This document shows positions 45,879 through 56,354 of a DNA stretch of 64,000 nucleotides, in pieces. Position 1 is the stretch's first letter; each line of letters begins with the position of its first letter. Location: NCBI GenBank assembly GCA_025362295.1, contig JANYGX010000012.1:1-64000 (forward strand), read 5' to 3'. The translations under genes were made by a program, and so were the position numbers. Under the pieces are notes generated by a model. It was not told where the DNA came from. It searched no databases and saw only the letters and a list, made by a program, of their open reading frames with translations. The stretch is from Sphingomonadales bacterium (GTDB lineage Bacteria; Pseudomonadota; Alphaproteobacteria; Sphingomonadales; Sphingomonadaceae).

Positions 45879-47684
45879 ATGCACACGAAACTCGTTGAAG
45901 TTACCAAGCGCATTACCGAACGCAGCACAATAACCCGCAGCGCCTATCTTGAACGCATTGCCGCGGCACGCGACGAAGGCCCGCAACGTGGTCATATGTC
46001 GTGTGGAAATCTGGCACATGGTTTTGCGGCAGCGCCTGCAGATGATAAAAGCATATTGCGTGCTGGCAAGCGTGCCAATATCGCAATTGTGTCTGCCTAT
46101 AATGACATGCTTTCGGCCCATCAGCCCTTTGAAACCTATCCAAAATTCATCAAGCAGGTGATCCGCCTCAAAGGTGCGACAGCCCAGTTTGCCGGCGGCG
46201 TACCAGCGATGTGTGACGGTGTGACACAAGGTGCCGAGGGCATGGAGCTTTCGCTGTTCAGTCGCGATGTGATCGCCATGAGCACAGCTATTGCGCTTTC
46301 CCACAACATGTTTGACGGGGCCCTGATGCTTGGTATTTGTGACAAGATCGTACCGGGTATGCTGATGGGGGCCTTGGCATTCGGACATTTGCCGGTGATT
46401 TTTGTGCCTGGCGGGCCGATGCCGTCTGGCCTTGCCAACAAAGAGAAAGCCCGCGTGCGTCAGGCCTATGCCGAAGGCAAGGCCAGCCGGGAGGATTTGC
46501 TCAATGCCGAAGCGGCATCCTATCACAGCCCCGGCACCTGCACCTTTTATGGCACAGCAAACTCCAACCAGATGCTGATGGAGGTGATGGGCCTTCACAT
46601 GCCAGGTGCAGCCTTTGTCAACCCCGGCACACCGCTCCGCGATGCGCTGACCAGAGCCGCCGCTGAGCAAGTCTGTGACAACACGGCACTGGATGATCAC
46701 TACCGGCCGGTTGGTCACGTGGTGGATGAAAAAGCTATCGTCAATGCCATTGCCGGGCTTGCTGCTACCGGTGGTTCAACCAACCACACCATTCATATTG
46801 TCGCTATTGCAAAAGCCGCAGGCATACAGGTGAACTGGAATGATTTTGATGATATTTCCCGCGTTGTGCCTCTGGTCACGCGGATCTATCCAAACGGTAC
46901 GGCAGATGTGAATCATTTTCATGCGGCGGGCGGCATGGGTTTTATTATTCGTGATTTGCTGGACCATGGTTTGCTGCATCCAGATATTAAAACCGTCAGC
47001 GGAAAAGACCTTTATCACCAGTCACAAGAGCCTGTGCTGTCGCCGGAGGCCAGATTAATCTGGCAGGATGCTCCTTCCGCCAGTCTTGATGTGAACATTG
47101 TGCGCAGTGCCAAAGACCCTTTTGACACTGAAGGCGGCATTCGTTTGCTCACGGGCAATCTTGGTCGTGCTGTTGTCAAAATTTCAGCCGTGGCGCACGA
47201 GCATCGCGCCATCACGGCACCGGCACTCATTTTCGAGAGTCAAGACGCACTGCTGTCCGCCTTCAAAAAAGGCGAGCTTGAGCGGGATTTTATCGCCGTC
47301 GTGCGCCACCAGGGGCCGCGTGCCAACGGGATGCCGGAACTGCACAAACTCACGCCCACACTGGGTGTGTTGCAGGATCGTGGTTTTAAAGTTGCCTTGC
47401 TCACGGATGGCCGAATGTCTGGCGCATCCGGCAAGGTGCTAGCGGCCATTCATGTAACGCCTGAAGCCTTGGCACACGGGCCGATTGCGCAACTGAATGA
47501 GGGTGACTTGATCACCATCGACGGTCATGAAGGTGTGTTTTCAGTGGCGGCAGATTTAAGTGCACGCGCCTTTGCCGATGTTGATCTGTCCGCCAATGCA
47601 GCAGGCATGGGCAGAGAACTGTTTGCAACCATGCGCGCAGCCGTCGGCCTTGCTGAGGCGGGCGCTACCTCCGTCTATCAGTGA
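45879..47684 (+). CDS. edd: Phosphogluconate dehydratase
   Basis: 601 residues from [16 protein letters not shown]; the frame upstream to 45774 lies inside pgl. IlvD/Edd family with Fe-S ligands in AMCDGVTQG and GICDKIVPG, plus [17 protein letters not shown] and the C-terminal [11 protein letters not shown]. It converts 6-phosphogluconate to KDPG, the committed Entner-Doudoroff step. The aldolase gene (eda) and glucokinase are not in the window. It converges with the DUF4170 gene with a seven-base overlap. Confidence 0.97.
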   Translation: MHTKLVEVTKRITERSTITRSAYLERIAAARDEGPQRGHMSCGNLAHGFAAAPADDKSILRAGKRANIAIVSAYNDMLSAHQPFETYPKFIKQVIRLKGATAQFAGGVPAMCDGVTQGAEGMELSLFSRDVIAMSTAIALSHNMFDGALMLGICDKIVPGMLMGALAFGHLPVIFVPGGPMPSGLANKEKARVRQAYAEGKASREDLLNAEAASYHSPGTCTFYGTANSNQMLMEVMGLHMPGAAFVNPGTPLRDALTRAAAEQVCDNTALDDHYRPVGHVVDEKAIVNAIAGLAATGGSTNHTIHIVAIAKAAGIQVNWNDFDDISRVVPLVTRIYPNGTADVNHFHAAGGMGFIIRDLLDHGLLHPDIKTVSGKDLYHQSQEPVLSPEARLIWQDAPSASLDVNIVRSAKDPFDTEGGIRLLTGNLGRAVVKISAVAHEHRAITAPALIFESQDALLSAFKKGELERDFIAVVRHQGPRANGMPELHKLTPTLGVLQDRGFKVALLTDGRMSGASGKVLAAIHVTPEALAHGPIAQLNEGDLITIDGHEGVFSVAADLSARAFADVDLSANAAGMGRELFATMRAAVGLAEAGATSVYQ

Positions 47685-47932
47685 TGGTCGTGGCCGCTGT
47701 CCGGTTCGATCAGCCGGTGCATGTGAACAACAAAATACCGCATCTGGGCATCGTCAACGGTGCGCTGCGCAGCCCCGCGCCAAGCGCGTTCTGCAAGTGC
47801 ATAATTTGGATACATGCCAACAAAATCGAGCGCCTTTAAATCTTCAAATTCCACGCCTGTCGGATCCTTGACACGACCACCGAAGACAAAATGCAGCAAT
47901 TGTTTGTCAGATTGATCAGCGTTGGTGGTCAT
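47678..47932 (-). CDS. DUF4170 family protein
   Basis: 84 residues from [19 protein letters not shown]; a TTG at 47953 would overlap dgcA. Family features are [34 protein letters not shown] and [15 protein letters not shown]. It is a small soluble protein nearly confined to alphaproteobacteria, with unknown function; the compact alpha/beta pattern is visible but no catalytic residues are evident. It ends the long minus-strand run and follows dgcA by 11 bases. Confidence 0.85.
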   Translation of the reverse strand: MTTNADQSDKQLLHFVFGGRVKDPTGVEFEDLKALDFVGMYPNYALAERAWRGAAQRTVDDAQMRYFVVHMHRLIEPDSGHDHH

Positions 47933-47943
47933 GAAATGCTCGC

Positions 47944-48912
47944 TTAGCCCCAAAGAGCAGGGTTGTATGGATGTAAAAGACTATCCTCATACTGTAGCGC
48001 TGGCGAACGATCGCTGGCAAGCAAAAGTGGCCCATCAAGATCGACAAATTGAGCGTCACCCGCAAGAACAGCTGCCGGTGCCATAGCCAGCGAGCTGCCA
48101 ACCATGCAGCCAATCATAATGTGCATGTGTGCTGCTTTGGCTTTACGCACAGCGTGCAATGCTTCTGTGAGGCCGCCGGTTTTATCGAGTTTGATATTGA
48201 CGGCTTGATAGCGATCAGCCAGCGCTGCAATATCATCCGATGTATGGACAGATTCATCCGCGCATATGGGAATAGATGCCTTTAGTCCGCGCAAGGTATC
48301 GTCGTTGCCGACGGGCAGCGGTTGTTCGATCAAACTGACATTTTCCGCTTCCAGTTGCGGCAACAGCACATCAAGGTCTTGCGGTTGCCAGCCTTCATTG
48401 GCGTCAACAATCAGTTGGGCATCAGGCGCACCGTCGCGCACAGCTTTCAGCCTATCCATGTCATCGCGTTTACCAAGTTTTATTTTCAGAAGCGGGCGGC
48501 TGGCCGCTGCCTTTGCCGCTTTATGCATTGCACCAGGTGTATCAAGGCTTAGGGTATAGGCTGTGATGCACGGCTGCGGTGAAGACAACCCAGCCGTTTG
48601 CCATACAGCTTTGTGTGCGAGCTTTGCCTCATAATCCCACAGGGCACAATCTAGGGCATTGCGCGCGGCACCTGCCGGAAGTTGTGATTGTAGGGCTTCT
48701 CTCCCTGTTACCGAAAGGGATTGAATTTGTGCTAGGACTGAATGAGGTGTTTCACCATACCGTGCATAGGGTACGCATTCACCACGGCCAACAACGCCGT
48801 CCTGACTGACTTCAACGTATACCACGACGGCCTCAGTTTTAGCACCGCGCGCGATACGAAATGTGTGCAGCAACGGAAAGTGCTGGACGGCCGCTGTAAC
48901 TTTAAAACGCAC
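47944..48912 (-). CDS. dgcA: L-Ala-D/L-Glu epimerase, enolase superfamily
   Basis: 322 residues. Enolase-superfamily catalytic set: KIKLG (acid/base lysine), metal ligands in VDANEG, IEQPL and ADESVH, and the second lysine in INIKLDKTGG. N-terminal capping domain: FPLLHTFRIARGAKTEA. It epimerises L-Ala-D-Glu from recycled murein to L-Ala-L-Glu for use as nutrient. This fits functionally with amgK-murU upstream in the same run. mlaC ends 13 bases before it. Confidence 0.88.
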   Translation of the reverse strand: MRFKVTAAVQHFPLLHTFRIARGAKTEAVVVYVEVSQDGVVGRGECVPYARYGETPHSVLAQIQSLSVTGREALQSQLPAGAARNALDCALWDYEAKLAHKAVWQTAGLSSPQPCITAYTLSLDTPGAMHKAAKAAASRPLLKIKLGKRDDMDRLKAVRDGAPDAQLIVDANEGWQPQDLDVLLPQLEAENVSLIEQPLPVGNDDTLRGLKASIPICADESVHTSDDIAALADRYQAVNIKLDKTGGLTEALHAVRKAKAAHMHIMIGCMVGSSLAMAPAAVLAGDAQFVDLDGPLLLASDRSPALQYEDSLLHPYNPALWG

Positions 48913-48925
48913 GGCGAGATCAATA

Positions 48926-49588
48926 TTATTTCTTGGCTTTCAGTTTGACTTTGACTGCCACATCACTGCTGCCGGATTTAATATCAGAAATTAAACTGTT
49001 CATGCCTTTTTGTGCAATTTTTGTATCGAATTCATCGCGCTGCGTTGTTGCCATGCTGATGCCCTCAATTGACAGATCGATGATGCGCAAGCCCACATTT
49101 GGAATTTGCGTCACCCGCCAGTCGGCATGTACAGGCTGCGAAACGCTCTTGCCGCTTACCACTGTGTGCACGCTCACATCGCCACGGCTGCCAATTGATG
49201 AGGTGCCGGTGGTTTTGAGAACGGTATCACTGAAATCCGTGAGGCGCGACGCATAGATACGCACGACATATTCAGGAAACGCCGCATTGAATTCGGATAG
49301 CTGCTCGGGCGTTGCCGTGCGGCGATTGCGGCCAAGCACGGCACTCGCAATTTTATCAATGGCAAAACCCTGCCCAAGCAGTTCGCGGAAGTTTTTCTCG
49401 CGCACAGTCTGGGTCAGGTTCTTGTCACGCAAGACGGCAAATGCCTTGTCAGACAGGTCACGGATGAAGGTTTGCGCGGCCTTTGAATCAACAGCGGGTG
49501 CTGCTGTTGTCGTGTCTGCAAATGCCACAGGGCTTAAACCTGCTGCGCAGGCAAACGTTAACGCAATGACAGAAAGGGCTTTACGCAT
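48926..49588 (-). CDS. mlaC: MlaC/Ttg2D-family periplasmic phospholipid carrier
   Basis: 220 residues with a signal peptide (MRKALSVIALTFACAAGLSP...FA). The Tol_Tol_Ttg2 domain covers the rest: AAQTFIRDLSDKAFAVLRDK, FRELLGQGFAIDKIA and ADWRVTQIPNVGLRIIDL. MlaC shuttles phospholipids between the outer membrane and the MlaFEDB complex. The other mla genes are not present here, so it is a detached copy. The C-terminus is unusually lysine-rich (VAVKVKLKAKK). Confidence 0.85.
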   Translation of the reverse strand: MRKALSVIALTFACAAGLSPVAFADTTTAAPAVDSKAAQTFIRDLSDKAFAVLRDKNLTQTVREKNFRELLGQGFAIDKIASAVLGRNRRTATPEQLSEFNAAFPEYVVRIYASRLTDFSDTVLKTTGTSSIGSRGDVSVHTVVSGKSVSQPVHADWRVTQIPNVGLRIIDLSIEGISMATTQRDEFDTKIAQKGMNSLISDIKSGSSDVAVKVKLKAKK

Positions 49589-49627
49589 GGTGTATCCTTT
49601 TGATAAAAAAATTGATCAGATGCCGGA

Positions 49628-49951
49628 TTAGGCGATCGCGCCTTCAATCCAGCTTTTGAGTTGGGCTTTTGGCAAGGCACCGACTTTCGTTACGTGCGGC
49701 CGACCGTTCTTGAACAGGATCATGGTCGGGATCGAGCGAATGCCGAATTGGCCGGCAACTTCCGGGTGGGCATCCACATCAAGTTTGGCGATTGTAACCT
49801 TGCCACCAAATTCGGTGGACAATTCCTCAAGCACAGGTGCCACGGCCTTGCAGGGGCCGCACCATTCCGCCCAAAAATCGACGAGCACCGGGTGGTCAGC
49901 GCCAAGCACATCTGTCTGGAAATTTTCAGTTGTAATCGTTTTGGTTGCCAT
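49628..49951 (-). CDS. trxA: Thioredoxin
   Basis: 107 residues. The redox site is WAEWCGPCKAVAP, with the cis-proline in FGIRSIPTMILFKNG. It is a general cytoplasmic disulfide reductant for ribonucleotide reductase, methionine sulfoxide reductases and others. It follows addA by 72 bases; the addB-addA-trxA order is a recurring alphaproteobacterial arrangement. Confidence 0.96.
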   Translation of the reverse strand: MATKTITTENFQTDVLGADHPVLVDFWAEWCGPCKAVAPVLEELSTEFGGKVTIAKLDVDAHPEVAGQFGIRSIPTMILFKNGRPHVTKVGALPKAQLKSWIEGAIA

Positions 49952-50023
49952 GGTTAAACTCCTTAATGCCGTTATATGAGAATGTAATAAGACCTTATCA
50001 AATCGGCAAGTGGGCCATAAGCT

Positions 50024-53000
50024 TTACCTGTGATATTCCAGCAAGATATCCGTCGGCAAAACCATCAGTTTGGGCTGTGAAGTCCATAAAATAGCCGTTT
50101 GCACCTTCAGACCGGTGTAAATGCGCGATAGAGCGCTGTGGTAGGCTGCTAGCTGGTGTCGGTAGGCAATCGGCACATTGGCTATGCTGTCAGGCACTGT
50201 GAGATTGGTTTTATAATCAATGCACAAAACCATCGTATCGGTCACCACCAGACGGTCTATGCGTCCCGACAGCACCTGTCCATTGTCGAGCAAGGCAGAT
50301 ATCGATACTTCAACCAAAGCATTTTCGTTGAAAACCTCTGCAAAAGCCGGGTCTGACATCAGTGCTGTGGCGCTGGCTGCAATCGCCTCAGCGTCGGCAA
50401 AACCAGCCCGATCGGCAATCTGACGTGCGGCTGTCAGACGCTCGTGTGCTGGCAGCTGCGGCACGATTTCAAAAATTGTATGCAGCGTCTGGCCGCGAAG
50501 CCTCGCAGCGCTCTGCATCTGGCCGCCGGGTGAGTCCCACAGAAGCGTCTCAGTGCTGGTCAACATCGAGGGTTGCAAGGGTCGCGGTGGAAGATGTTCC
50601 GCGGGCGGCGGTGTGGTGGCCCAAAGCGGCATTGGCGCTTGCGCTGCCCTTGAAAGTTTATTGTCAGGTGTCTCAACTGTATCTGGAAACATCCCGTTAC
50701 TAACGCGCAAGGTGTCGCCCCAACGATTGTTGACTATGGTCTCAGCCTTCATTGTCTCAAAGCTGGCCTTGGCAATATCATACCAGGTGATCACTTCCTC
50801 TGGCTGCTTCTTTTTTGAATGCCAACCGGTGATGTAAAGTCGGTCAGCTGCCCGGGTGAGGGCGACATACCACAGCCGCCAGTATTCGGCTTGCTCTTTG
50901 GCATGGTCACGCTGTTTTTCATCCTCAAGCGGACCGGCAAGATTTTCCTTGCGGGCAAACCAAATAGGCAAGCGCTCGCCTTGACTTGCAGCCTGCACGG
51001 TCACCACCTTTTCCAGATCATTTAGCCATCCACAACAGTCTGCGATAATCACCACGGGGGCCTGCAACCCCTTGGCACCGTGCACTGTCATCAACCGCAC
51101 CTGATCAAGTGGTGCATCTGGATCGCGTTTGATTTGTTGTTCGCTGCTGTCGAGCCAATAGAGAAAGCCCTGCAACGACGGCACGTGGGCCTGCTCATAT
51201 TCAAGCGCTGCATCAAGCAGCATGGTGATCGGATCATCCGCTTCCATGCCGAGCCGTTGAAGCAGATTTGCCCGGCCGTGCATGGTTTCGAGAAGTGTCA
51301 TCAAAAACTCATAGGGGGGTGCCCGGTCCGCGGCATTCAGAAGATCAAGCGTCCACGCTGTTGCCTTTGCACTGTGCCTATCATCAGCGTTATTGGCAGA
51401 GTCCCGTAGCGCTGACCAGAGCGACTGGTCTTTTGTGCGTGGATGGGCAAGCTTGAACAGACTCTCCTCGTCCCATCCCAGAAACGGCGATCTCAGCAAA
51501 GTTGCTAGCATCAGATCATCGTGCGGCTGCAGGACAAAACGAATGCAGGCCAGCACATCCATCACCGCCAGCTGCTTGGTCAGCACCATGCGGTCAACGC
51601 CGGCCACAGGCACGCCGGCAGACTTCAGTTCACTCACCAGTGCAGCCATTAAATCGGAGCGACGACGCACCAGAACAAGAATATCGCCAGCGCGCACCCG
51701 CTGCCGCTTGCCGCGTATATCAATTGAAATCGGCTCATCACCCTCCGTCCACGCTTTGATTTGTGCGGCTATTTTTTTGGCGAGCGTCCGCTCTGCCGGT
51801 GGCCGCCATGGTGTCGGGTCATCGTTCAGCGCATCAACTTGATCTTCCTGATCAGCGTTTATTGATGGCCAAAGGATAACCTCGCCTGGCACAGCTTCAC
51901 GGTTAGCCTGATGTTTGGGTATATCTATCAGACTGCCAAGGTTTTCATTTGCTAAATGCTTGAGATTAGCATCAACAAATTTCAGCACGGCCCAGGTTGA
52001 ACGGAATGACAAGCTTAGCGATACGGCATCAAAAGCCAGCCCCGCCTGCCTTGTGCGCAGCGCATACGCATCCCCGCGTTGCCTGAAAATATCTGGCTCA
52101 GAACCCTGAAAGCCGAATATGGATTGCTTGTCATCGCCCACGGCAAAAAAAGTGCGAACCACTTCAGAGGATGACTGGCCGACATAAAACTCGGACGACA
52201 GTCCGTCGAGAATGCGCCATTGATCCTCATTGGTGTCCTGCGCTTCATCAACAAGAATATGCTGGATTTTGTTATCCAGTTTGTAGAGCACCCAGGCCGC
52301 CATTGGATTCTTGAGCAGCTTTGCTGTTTTATCAATAAGATCGGCAAAGCTGATCAGCCGGTTGTTTTGTTTGTATGTTGAAAGTGTGGTGCTAAGCCGA
52401 AAGGCAAGCCGGTTTGCAGCCGTCGCCACCGGCAGCCAGTTGAGAAGCGCGAGCGTTTTTTTTATATTTTGTAATTCAGAAGCAATTTTCAGAACAGTAT
52501 CATAAATGTTCGGATCATATTTAACAGCACTACTCTCCTCGATTTGGCTTTGTGCAAAGCAAATACCTTTCTGTGTCAAAAAAGCCGACTTAAAATCATC
52601 AAAATGTTTATAGGGTTCACCCGCTGCGATCCAACGATCAATTTTTGCGGCTGCTTCCTGTCGTCTTTTTCCAGTGCATTGCCGCCACACTTTAGCAACA
52701 TGCCGTACACGCTCCATGTCGAGCTGGCCATTGGTGCGCACGCTTTCAATATACTCTGTTGCACTGATTGAAAGCGGCAGGCCCAGCACATCGCGGAGGC
52801 GGGCTTCCATACTGTCAATCAAAAAGCCGTTGCCGTTTGCCACGGTGTCCAGCTTGCCAGCCAGTTTTGACAGTGTCTTGATAAGCCCTTCATCATCAAT
52901 CTGGCCAGCCAGCCTTTCAAGGTCCGTTTTGGCTGTGTTGTCCTTGCCTTCAATCACCTCGGTTAACAGTGCATTGATTGCGTCGCGTTGCAACACGCTG

Positions 53001-53473
53001 TCGCTGCGCTCGTCAAGTGTGGCAAATCCCGGCAGCAGACCCGCTTCCAGCGGAAACCGTGCCAGCAGGGATTGACAGAAGCTGTGAATGGTCTGAATTT
53101 TAAGGCCGCCATGCGCTTCTAGGGTCGTGGCAAACAAACTGCGTGCTCGTTTCAGCGTGTCATGGTCTGTTGCCGCTTTCAGCGTATCCAGTTGCGTTGC
53201 AAGAGCGGTATCTTCCAGCTGCACGAAGGATGCAAGCCTGTCATAAATACGTGTCGCCATTTCAGCAGCGGCGGCTTTGGTGAAAGTAAGGCATAAGATT
53301 GCCTCTGGTCGTGTGCCGTCGATGAGCAAGCGCAGCACCCGATTGGTCAGCACCTCAGTCTTGCCGGCACCGGCTGACGCCGTCACCCAAACCGAACTGT
53401 CGGGCCTGAGGGTGCGGACCTGCTCTGGTGTCATGATTTTACCGTCAGCCACTGTCACGGCCGAGCCATTCAT
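50024..53473 (-). CDS. addA: Double-strand break repair helicase-nuclease AddA
   Basis: 1149 residues if ATG 53473 is used, which overlaps addB by 29 bases; an ATG at 53434 (MTPEQVRTLRPD) also fits. UvrD-like helicase: Walker A TASAGAGKTEVLTNRV, motif II LVDEAQDTNEDQW, GDDKQSIFGFQG and VTVHGAKGLQAPVV-type motif V (LMTVHGAKGLQAPVVI). The C-terminal RecB-like nuclease shows MVLCIDYKTN (metal Asp and catalytic Lys). With AddB it resects double-strand ends for RecA loading. Confidence 0.95.
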   Translation of the reverse strand: MNGSAVTVADGKIMTPEQVRTLRPDSSVWVTASAGAGKTEVLTNRVLRLLIDGTRPEAILCLTFTKAAAAEMATRIYDRLASFVQLEDTALATQLDTLKAATDHDTLKRARSLFATTLEAHGGLKIQTIHSFCQSLLARFPLEAGLLPGFATLDERSDSVLQRDAINALLTEVIEGKDNTAKTDLERLAGQIDDEGLIKTLSKLAGKLDTVANGNGFLIDSMEARLRDVLGLPLSISATEYIESVRTNGQLDMERVRHVAKVWRQCTGKRRQEAAAKIDRWIAAGEPYKHFDDFKSAFLTQKGICFAQSQIEESSAVKYDPNIYDTVLKIASELQNIKKTLALLNWLPVATAANRLAFRLSTTLSTYKQNNRLISFADLIDKTAKLLKNPMAAWVLYKLDNKIQHILVDEAQDTNEDQWRILDGLSSEFYVGQSSSEVVRTFFAVGDDKQSIFGFQGSEPDIFRQRGDAYALRTRQAGLAFDAVSLSLSFRSTWAVLKFVDANLKHLANENLGSLIDIPKHQANREAVPGEVILWPSINADQEDQVDALNDDPTPWRPPAERTLAKKIAAQIKAWTEGDEPISIDIRGKRQRVRAGDILVLVRRRSDLMAALVSELKSAGVPVAGVDRMVLTKQLAVMDVLACIRFVLQPHDDLMLATLLRSPFLGWDEESLFKLAHPRTKDQSLWSALRDSANNADDRHSAKATAWTLDLLNAADRAPPYEFLMTLLETMHGRANLLQRLGMEADDPITMLLDAALEYEQAHVPSLQGFLYWLDSSEQQIKRDPDAPLDQVRLMTVHGAKGLQAPVVIIADCCGWLNDLEKVVTVQAASQGERLPIWFARKENLAGPLEDEKQRDHAKEQAEYWRLWYVALTRAADRLYITGWHSKKKQPEEVITWYDIAKASFETMKAETIVNNRWGDTLRVSNGMFPDTVETPDNKLSRAAQAPMPLWATTPPPAEHLPPRPLQPSMLTSTETLLWDSPGGQMQSAARLRGQTLHTIFEIVPQLPAHERLTAARQIADRAGFADAEAIAASATALMSDPAFAEVFNENALVEVSISALLDNGQVLSGRIDRLVVTDTMVLCIDYKTNLTVPDSIANVPIAYRHQLAAYHSALSRIYTGLKVQTAILWTSQPKLMVLPTDILLEYHR

Positions 53474-56354
53474 TCACACGCGCCAGATGATCATAATCAT
53501 GATTGGGTCCACGCTCTGGCCCGACTTCAAATTTGTAATATTTTTCCACCTTGGAAAACTCTTCAACCATAGACTTCAGTGTGTAGTAGGCTGTGCTGAT
53601 CAATTCTTCAGCGCTTGTTTTTGCAGCAAGGTTGGTAATCTTCGGTTTCTCATCACGCTTGGCTTTGGCTGGCCAGATGCTGAGCCGTTCAGCCTTGCCC
53701 TGAACGCTTTCAAAGCCGCTGTTGCTGGCCAGCAAGCCAAGTAAGGGCAACTGCAAGGCATAGCCAGCTTTGATCTCCTTTGCAGTTGGCGGATCACCAC
53801 TTTTATAATCGATAATATCGAGTTTGTTTTCATCGTTTTTGTCAATGCGGTCTGCGATTCCACGCATGGTGAAATCCATTGCCGGAAAAGCGTGCTGGCC
53901 AATCACCTCAACACCCACCACAGACCAGCCAACACGCGCCGCCTGAAGCGCCATGAACTGCTCTGCCAGTAATTCAAAACGCGGCCACCACAAAGCCGAC
54001 ACCTTCGGCATGTAAAAAAATTTATACAATGCCGTTCTGCCACAATCCAGCAAAGCCATATGGCTGCGTGCGGCCTCTGGCAGTTTCATAAAAGTTTCAA
54101 AGGCGGCATGAAGGGCAGTGCCGCGTTCCCGTGCATCGGGCTCGCCATCAATATCATCAAGCGGCCTCAGGCGCAGCATTCTTTTGGCGTAAAGCGCATA
54201 GGGGTTGCGCCGCCACAGCTCAATGTCGGTCACGTATAAATCTTTCGGTCGCGCTGCTAGCGGCGGGGTTGGCTTGGGTTCTTTGGCTGGATCCACCACA
54301 TCCGGCACATCTATACTGTTCGCAACATCCAGCAACTCATCATCAGTGCTGAGCTGCGCACCAAGCGATGCCGCCAGCCGCTGCCAAAAGCGCGATTTGA
54401 CCAGCGGTGCCGTACTGCTTTTTTTGGACCGTGTGAGCAGCACCGATGAAGCCCCGAGGCCTTGGGTAAAATCATGCGCGGACTGGCCAAGACGAAACTC
54501 TGATGTTGGCAGGCCAAGCTTACCGCGCATGATGTCGCTGAGAAACGGATCGACCTCGGGCGCTGGTGGCCAGCTGGCTTCATTTAACCCGCTAAGGATC
54601 ATCAGGTCCGCCCGCTGCAAACGCGCTTCCAGTGGCCCCCAGATGAACAGTCGGGGATGGGTGCCATAAATCGGTCTGATCACCTGCAGTGCCAGTATGT
54701 GTTGCAAGAATGCAGCATAATCAGCGGGCTCAACGGTGACCGGATTGTCTCTGGCACTGGCCAGCACGGCCACCAGTGCCGTGTTCATGGCACGGGCGAC
54801 CTCGCCTGCCCAAAGCAGGCAAGGGCCGTCGTTCTGTGATGCAAGCGCTTCAGCGGTTTTAACATGAAGATCAAGCCATGCGTCAAGCGGTCGTGGCGGG
54901 CCGGTCATCGCATCGCACCATGGTGCCAGGGCCGCGTTCAAATGGGCAAACCACGTATCCAGCGCAAGCCCGTTTGCCTCCATGGCTGTTTTGAGGCCAG
55001 CGAGGCCTGATGTCGGGCGTGGCCCGCGCAACACTTTTTTGTCAACGAGCCGGACCCCCTCAAGCCATGCGGCGCGTGTCATGCCACACATTGTAAACGG
55101 GTGTTTGGCCAACCCAAGCAAGGCTACGGGGGCAAGTTTTTGGGCACCGCAGTCTGCAATCAATTCAAAAAAGGCATAGAGTGATGTGCGCACCAGCGGC
55201 TGGCCAGCGCTGTCATCAACGGTGATGCCGTAGCGCTTGAGCTGGGCGGCAACGCGCCGCCCAAGCGCGCGATCAAATGTGACCAGTGCTGCGGTTTTAC
55301 CCGGCGTCTCCAGTTGTCTGCGCATGGCGAGTGCAATCACCCGCGCTTCTTCTTGCGGGGAATTAGTCTCAGCGGTTTTGACCGCTGCAAAAGCATCGTG
55401 CGCTGGTGTCGCCAGCCGCCAGCGCGCTGTGTCTATCGCAGGAAGCAATGCCGTTTGGATAGCGATTGTGCGTGCCTCTGGTGCTGATGCCGCCACGGCA
55501 GACGGCCATTCCAACACCGACTGGCGGTCCTCGCTTAGCACCGCCAGCAAATTCTTGAGGGCATATTGCGGATGGGTGGGTTTCATGTGGTCCCACGCTG
55601 CATCGTCCATTGTGCTGTCAAGGCCCGGTAAAATCACTGTGCCTTGCGGCAGCGCGGCTATCACCCGGACAAGTTCGGCAACGGCGGGCACGCTGCCAGT
55701 GGTGCCAGCTGCAATAATCCGTTCAGCAGGCGGATTGGCCTGCCAGCGTACAGCCAACGCACGCAGTTCAAGGATGCGTGCCACAACGGGGTCGATCTTG
55801 TTTTGTGTTTTTAAAATCTGCGGCCAGTGGGTGAGCACAATATCCAGAAAGCTGAGTGTGTGCTGCCAGTGCTGCGCCAGATCATCATCGACCAATCTGG
55901 CAACAGCCGTTCTGTCGACACCGGCATAATGCAGCTGATCGAGCAGCGCCAGCAAGGGCTGCGCTGCTGCCAGCGCCTCGCTCATGCGCACGGGTTGCTT
56001 GCGCGACCCTTCCAGCCACTTTTTGACCAATGGCACAATGGTGAGCATTCGCGCCTCCACTGTGGCGCTTGGTTGTGCGTAAAGGCCCAGCGCTGGGTCG
56101 AGGCCTGTTGCCAAAGTATCTTCACTGGCATCAACATCGCCGATCGGCTGCAGGCGCGGCATCAGCAAGGCCTTGCCATCACTCTGGCGCAAGAACGCAT
56201 CCGCCACAGTGCGCACAGCGCGCCGGTTTGGCAACAATATGCGTATTCTGGAAAGGGCTATCTGGTCGCCCTTAACGTCAGCAAGCAAACCACTGGCCAG
56301 TGCATCGGCAAACGGCACATGAGGCGGAATGTTGAAGACCGAGGCTCTAGCCAC
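53445..56354 (-). CDS. addB: Double-strand break repair protein AddB
   Basis: 969 residues, the alphaproteobacterial form. The N-terminus MARASVFNIPPHVPFADAL and ILLPNRRAVRTVADAFL form the inactivated helicase-like domain typical of this class. The C-terminal nuclease has DIIDYKSGDPPTAKEIKAG, with the catalytic D and K. AddB is the partner of AddA in the exonuclease/helicase complex. Its start overlaps the end of murU by eight bases. Confidence 0.93.
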   Translation of the reverse strand: MARASVFNIPPHVPFADALASGLLADVKGDQIALSRIRILLPNRRAVRTVADAFLRQSDGKALLMPRLQPIGDVDASEDTLATGLDPALGLYAQPSATVEARMLTIVPLVKKWLEGSRKQPVRMSEALAAAQPLLALLDQLHYAGVDRTAVARLVDDDLAQHWQHTLSFLDIVLTHWPQILKTQNKIDPVVARILELRALAVRWQANPPAERIIAAGTTGSVPAVAELVRVIAALPQGTVILPGLDSTMDDAAWDHMKPTHPQYALKNLLAVLSEDRQSVLEWPSAVAASAPEARTIAIQTALLPAIDTARWRLATPAHDAFAAVKTAETNSPQEEARVIALAMRRQLETPGKTAALVTFDRALGRRVAAQLKRYGITVDDSAGQPLVRTSLYAFFELIADCGAQKLAPVALLGLAKHPFTMCGMTRAAWLEGVRLVDKKVLRGPRPTSGLAGLKTAMEANGLALDTWFAHLNAALAPWCDAMTGPPRPLDAWLDLHVKTAEALASQNDGPCLLWAGEVARAMNTALVAVLASARDNPVTVEPADYAAFLQHILALQVIRPIYGTHPRLFIWGPLEARLQRADLMILSGLNEASWPPAPEVDPFLSDIMRGKLGLPTSEFRLGQSAHDFTQGLGASSVLLTRSKKSSTAPLVKSRFWQRLAASLGAQLSTDDELLDVANSIDVPDVVDPAKEPKPTPPLAARPKDLYVTDIELWRRNPYALYAKRMLRLRPLDDIDGEPDARERGTALHAAFETFMKLPEAARSHMALLDCGRTALYKFFYMPKVSALWWPRFELLAEQFMALQAARVGWSVVGVEVIGQHAFPAMDFTMRGIADRIDKNDENKLDIIDYKSGDPPTAKEIKAGYALQLPLLGLLASNSGFESVQGKAERLSIWPAKAKRDEKPKITNLAAKTSAEELISTAYYTLKSMVEEFSKVEKYYKFEVGPERGPNHDYDHLARVNEWLGRDSG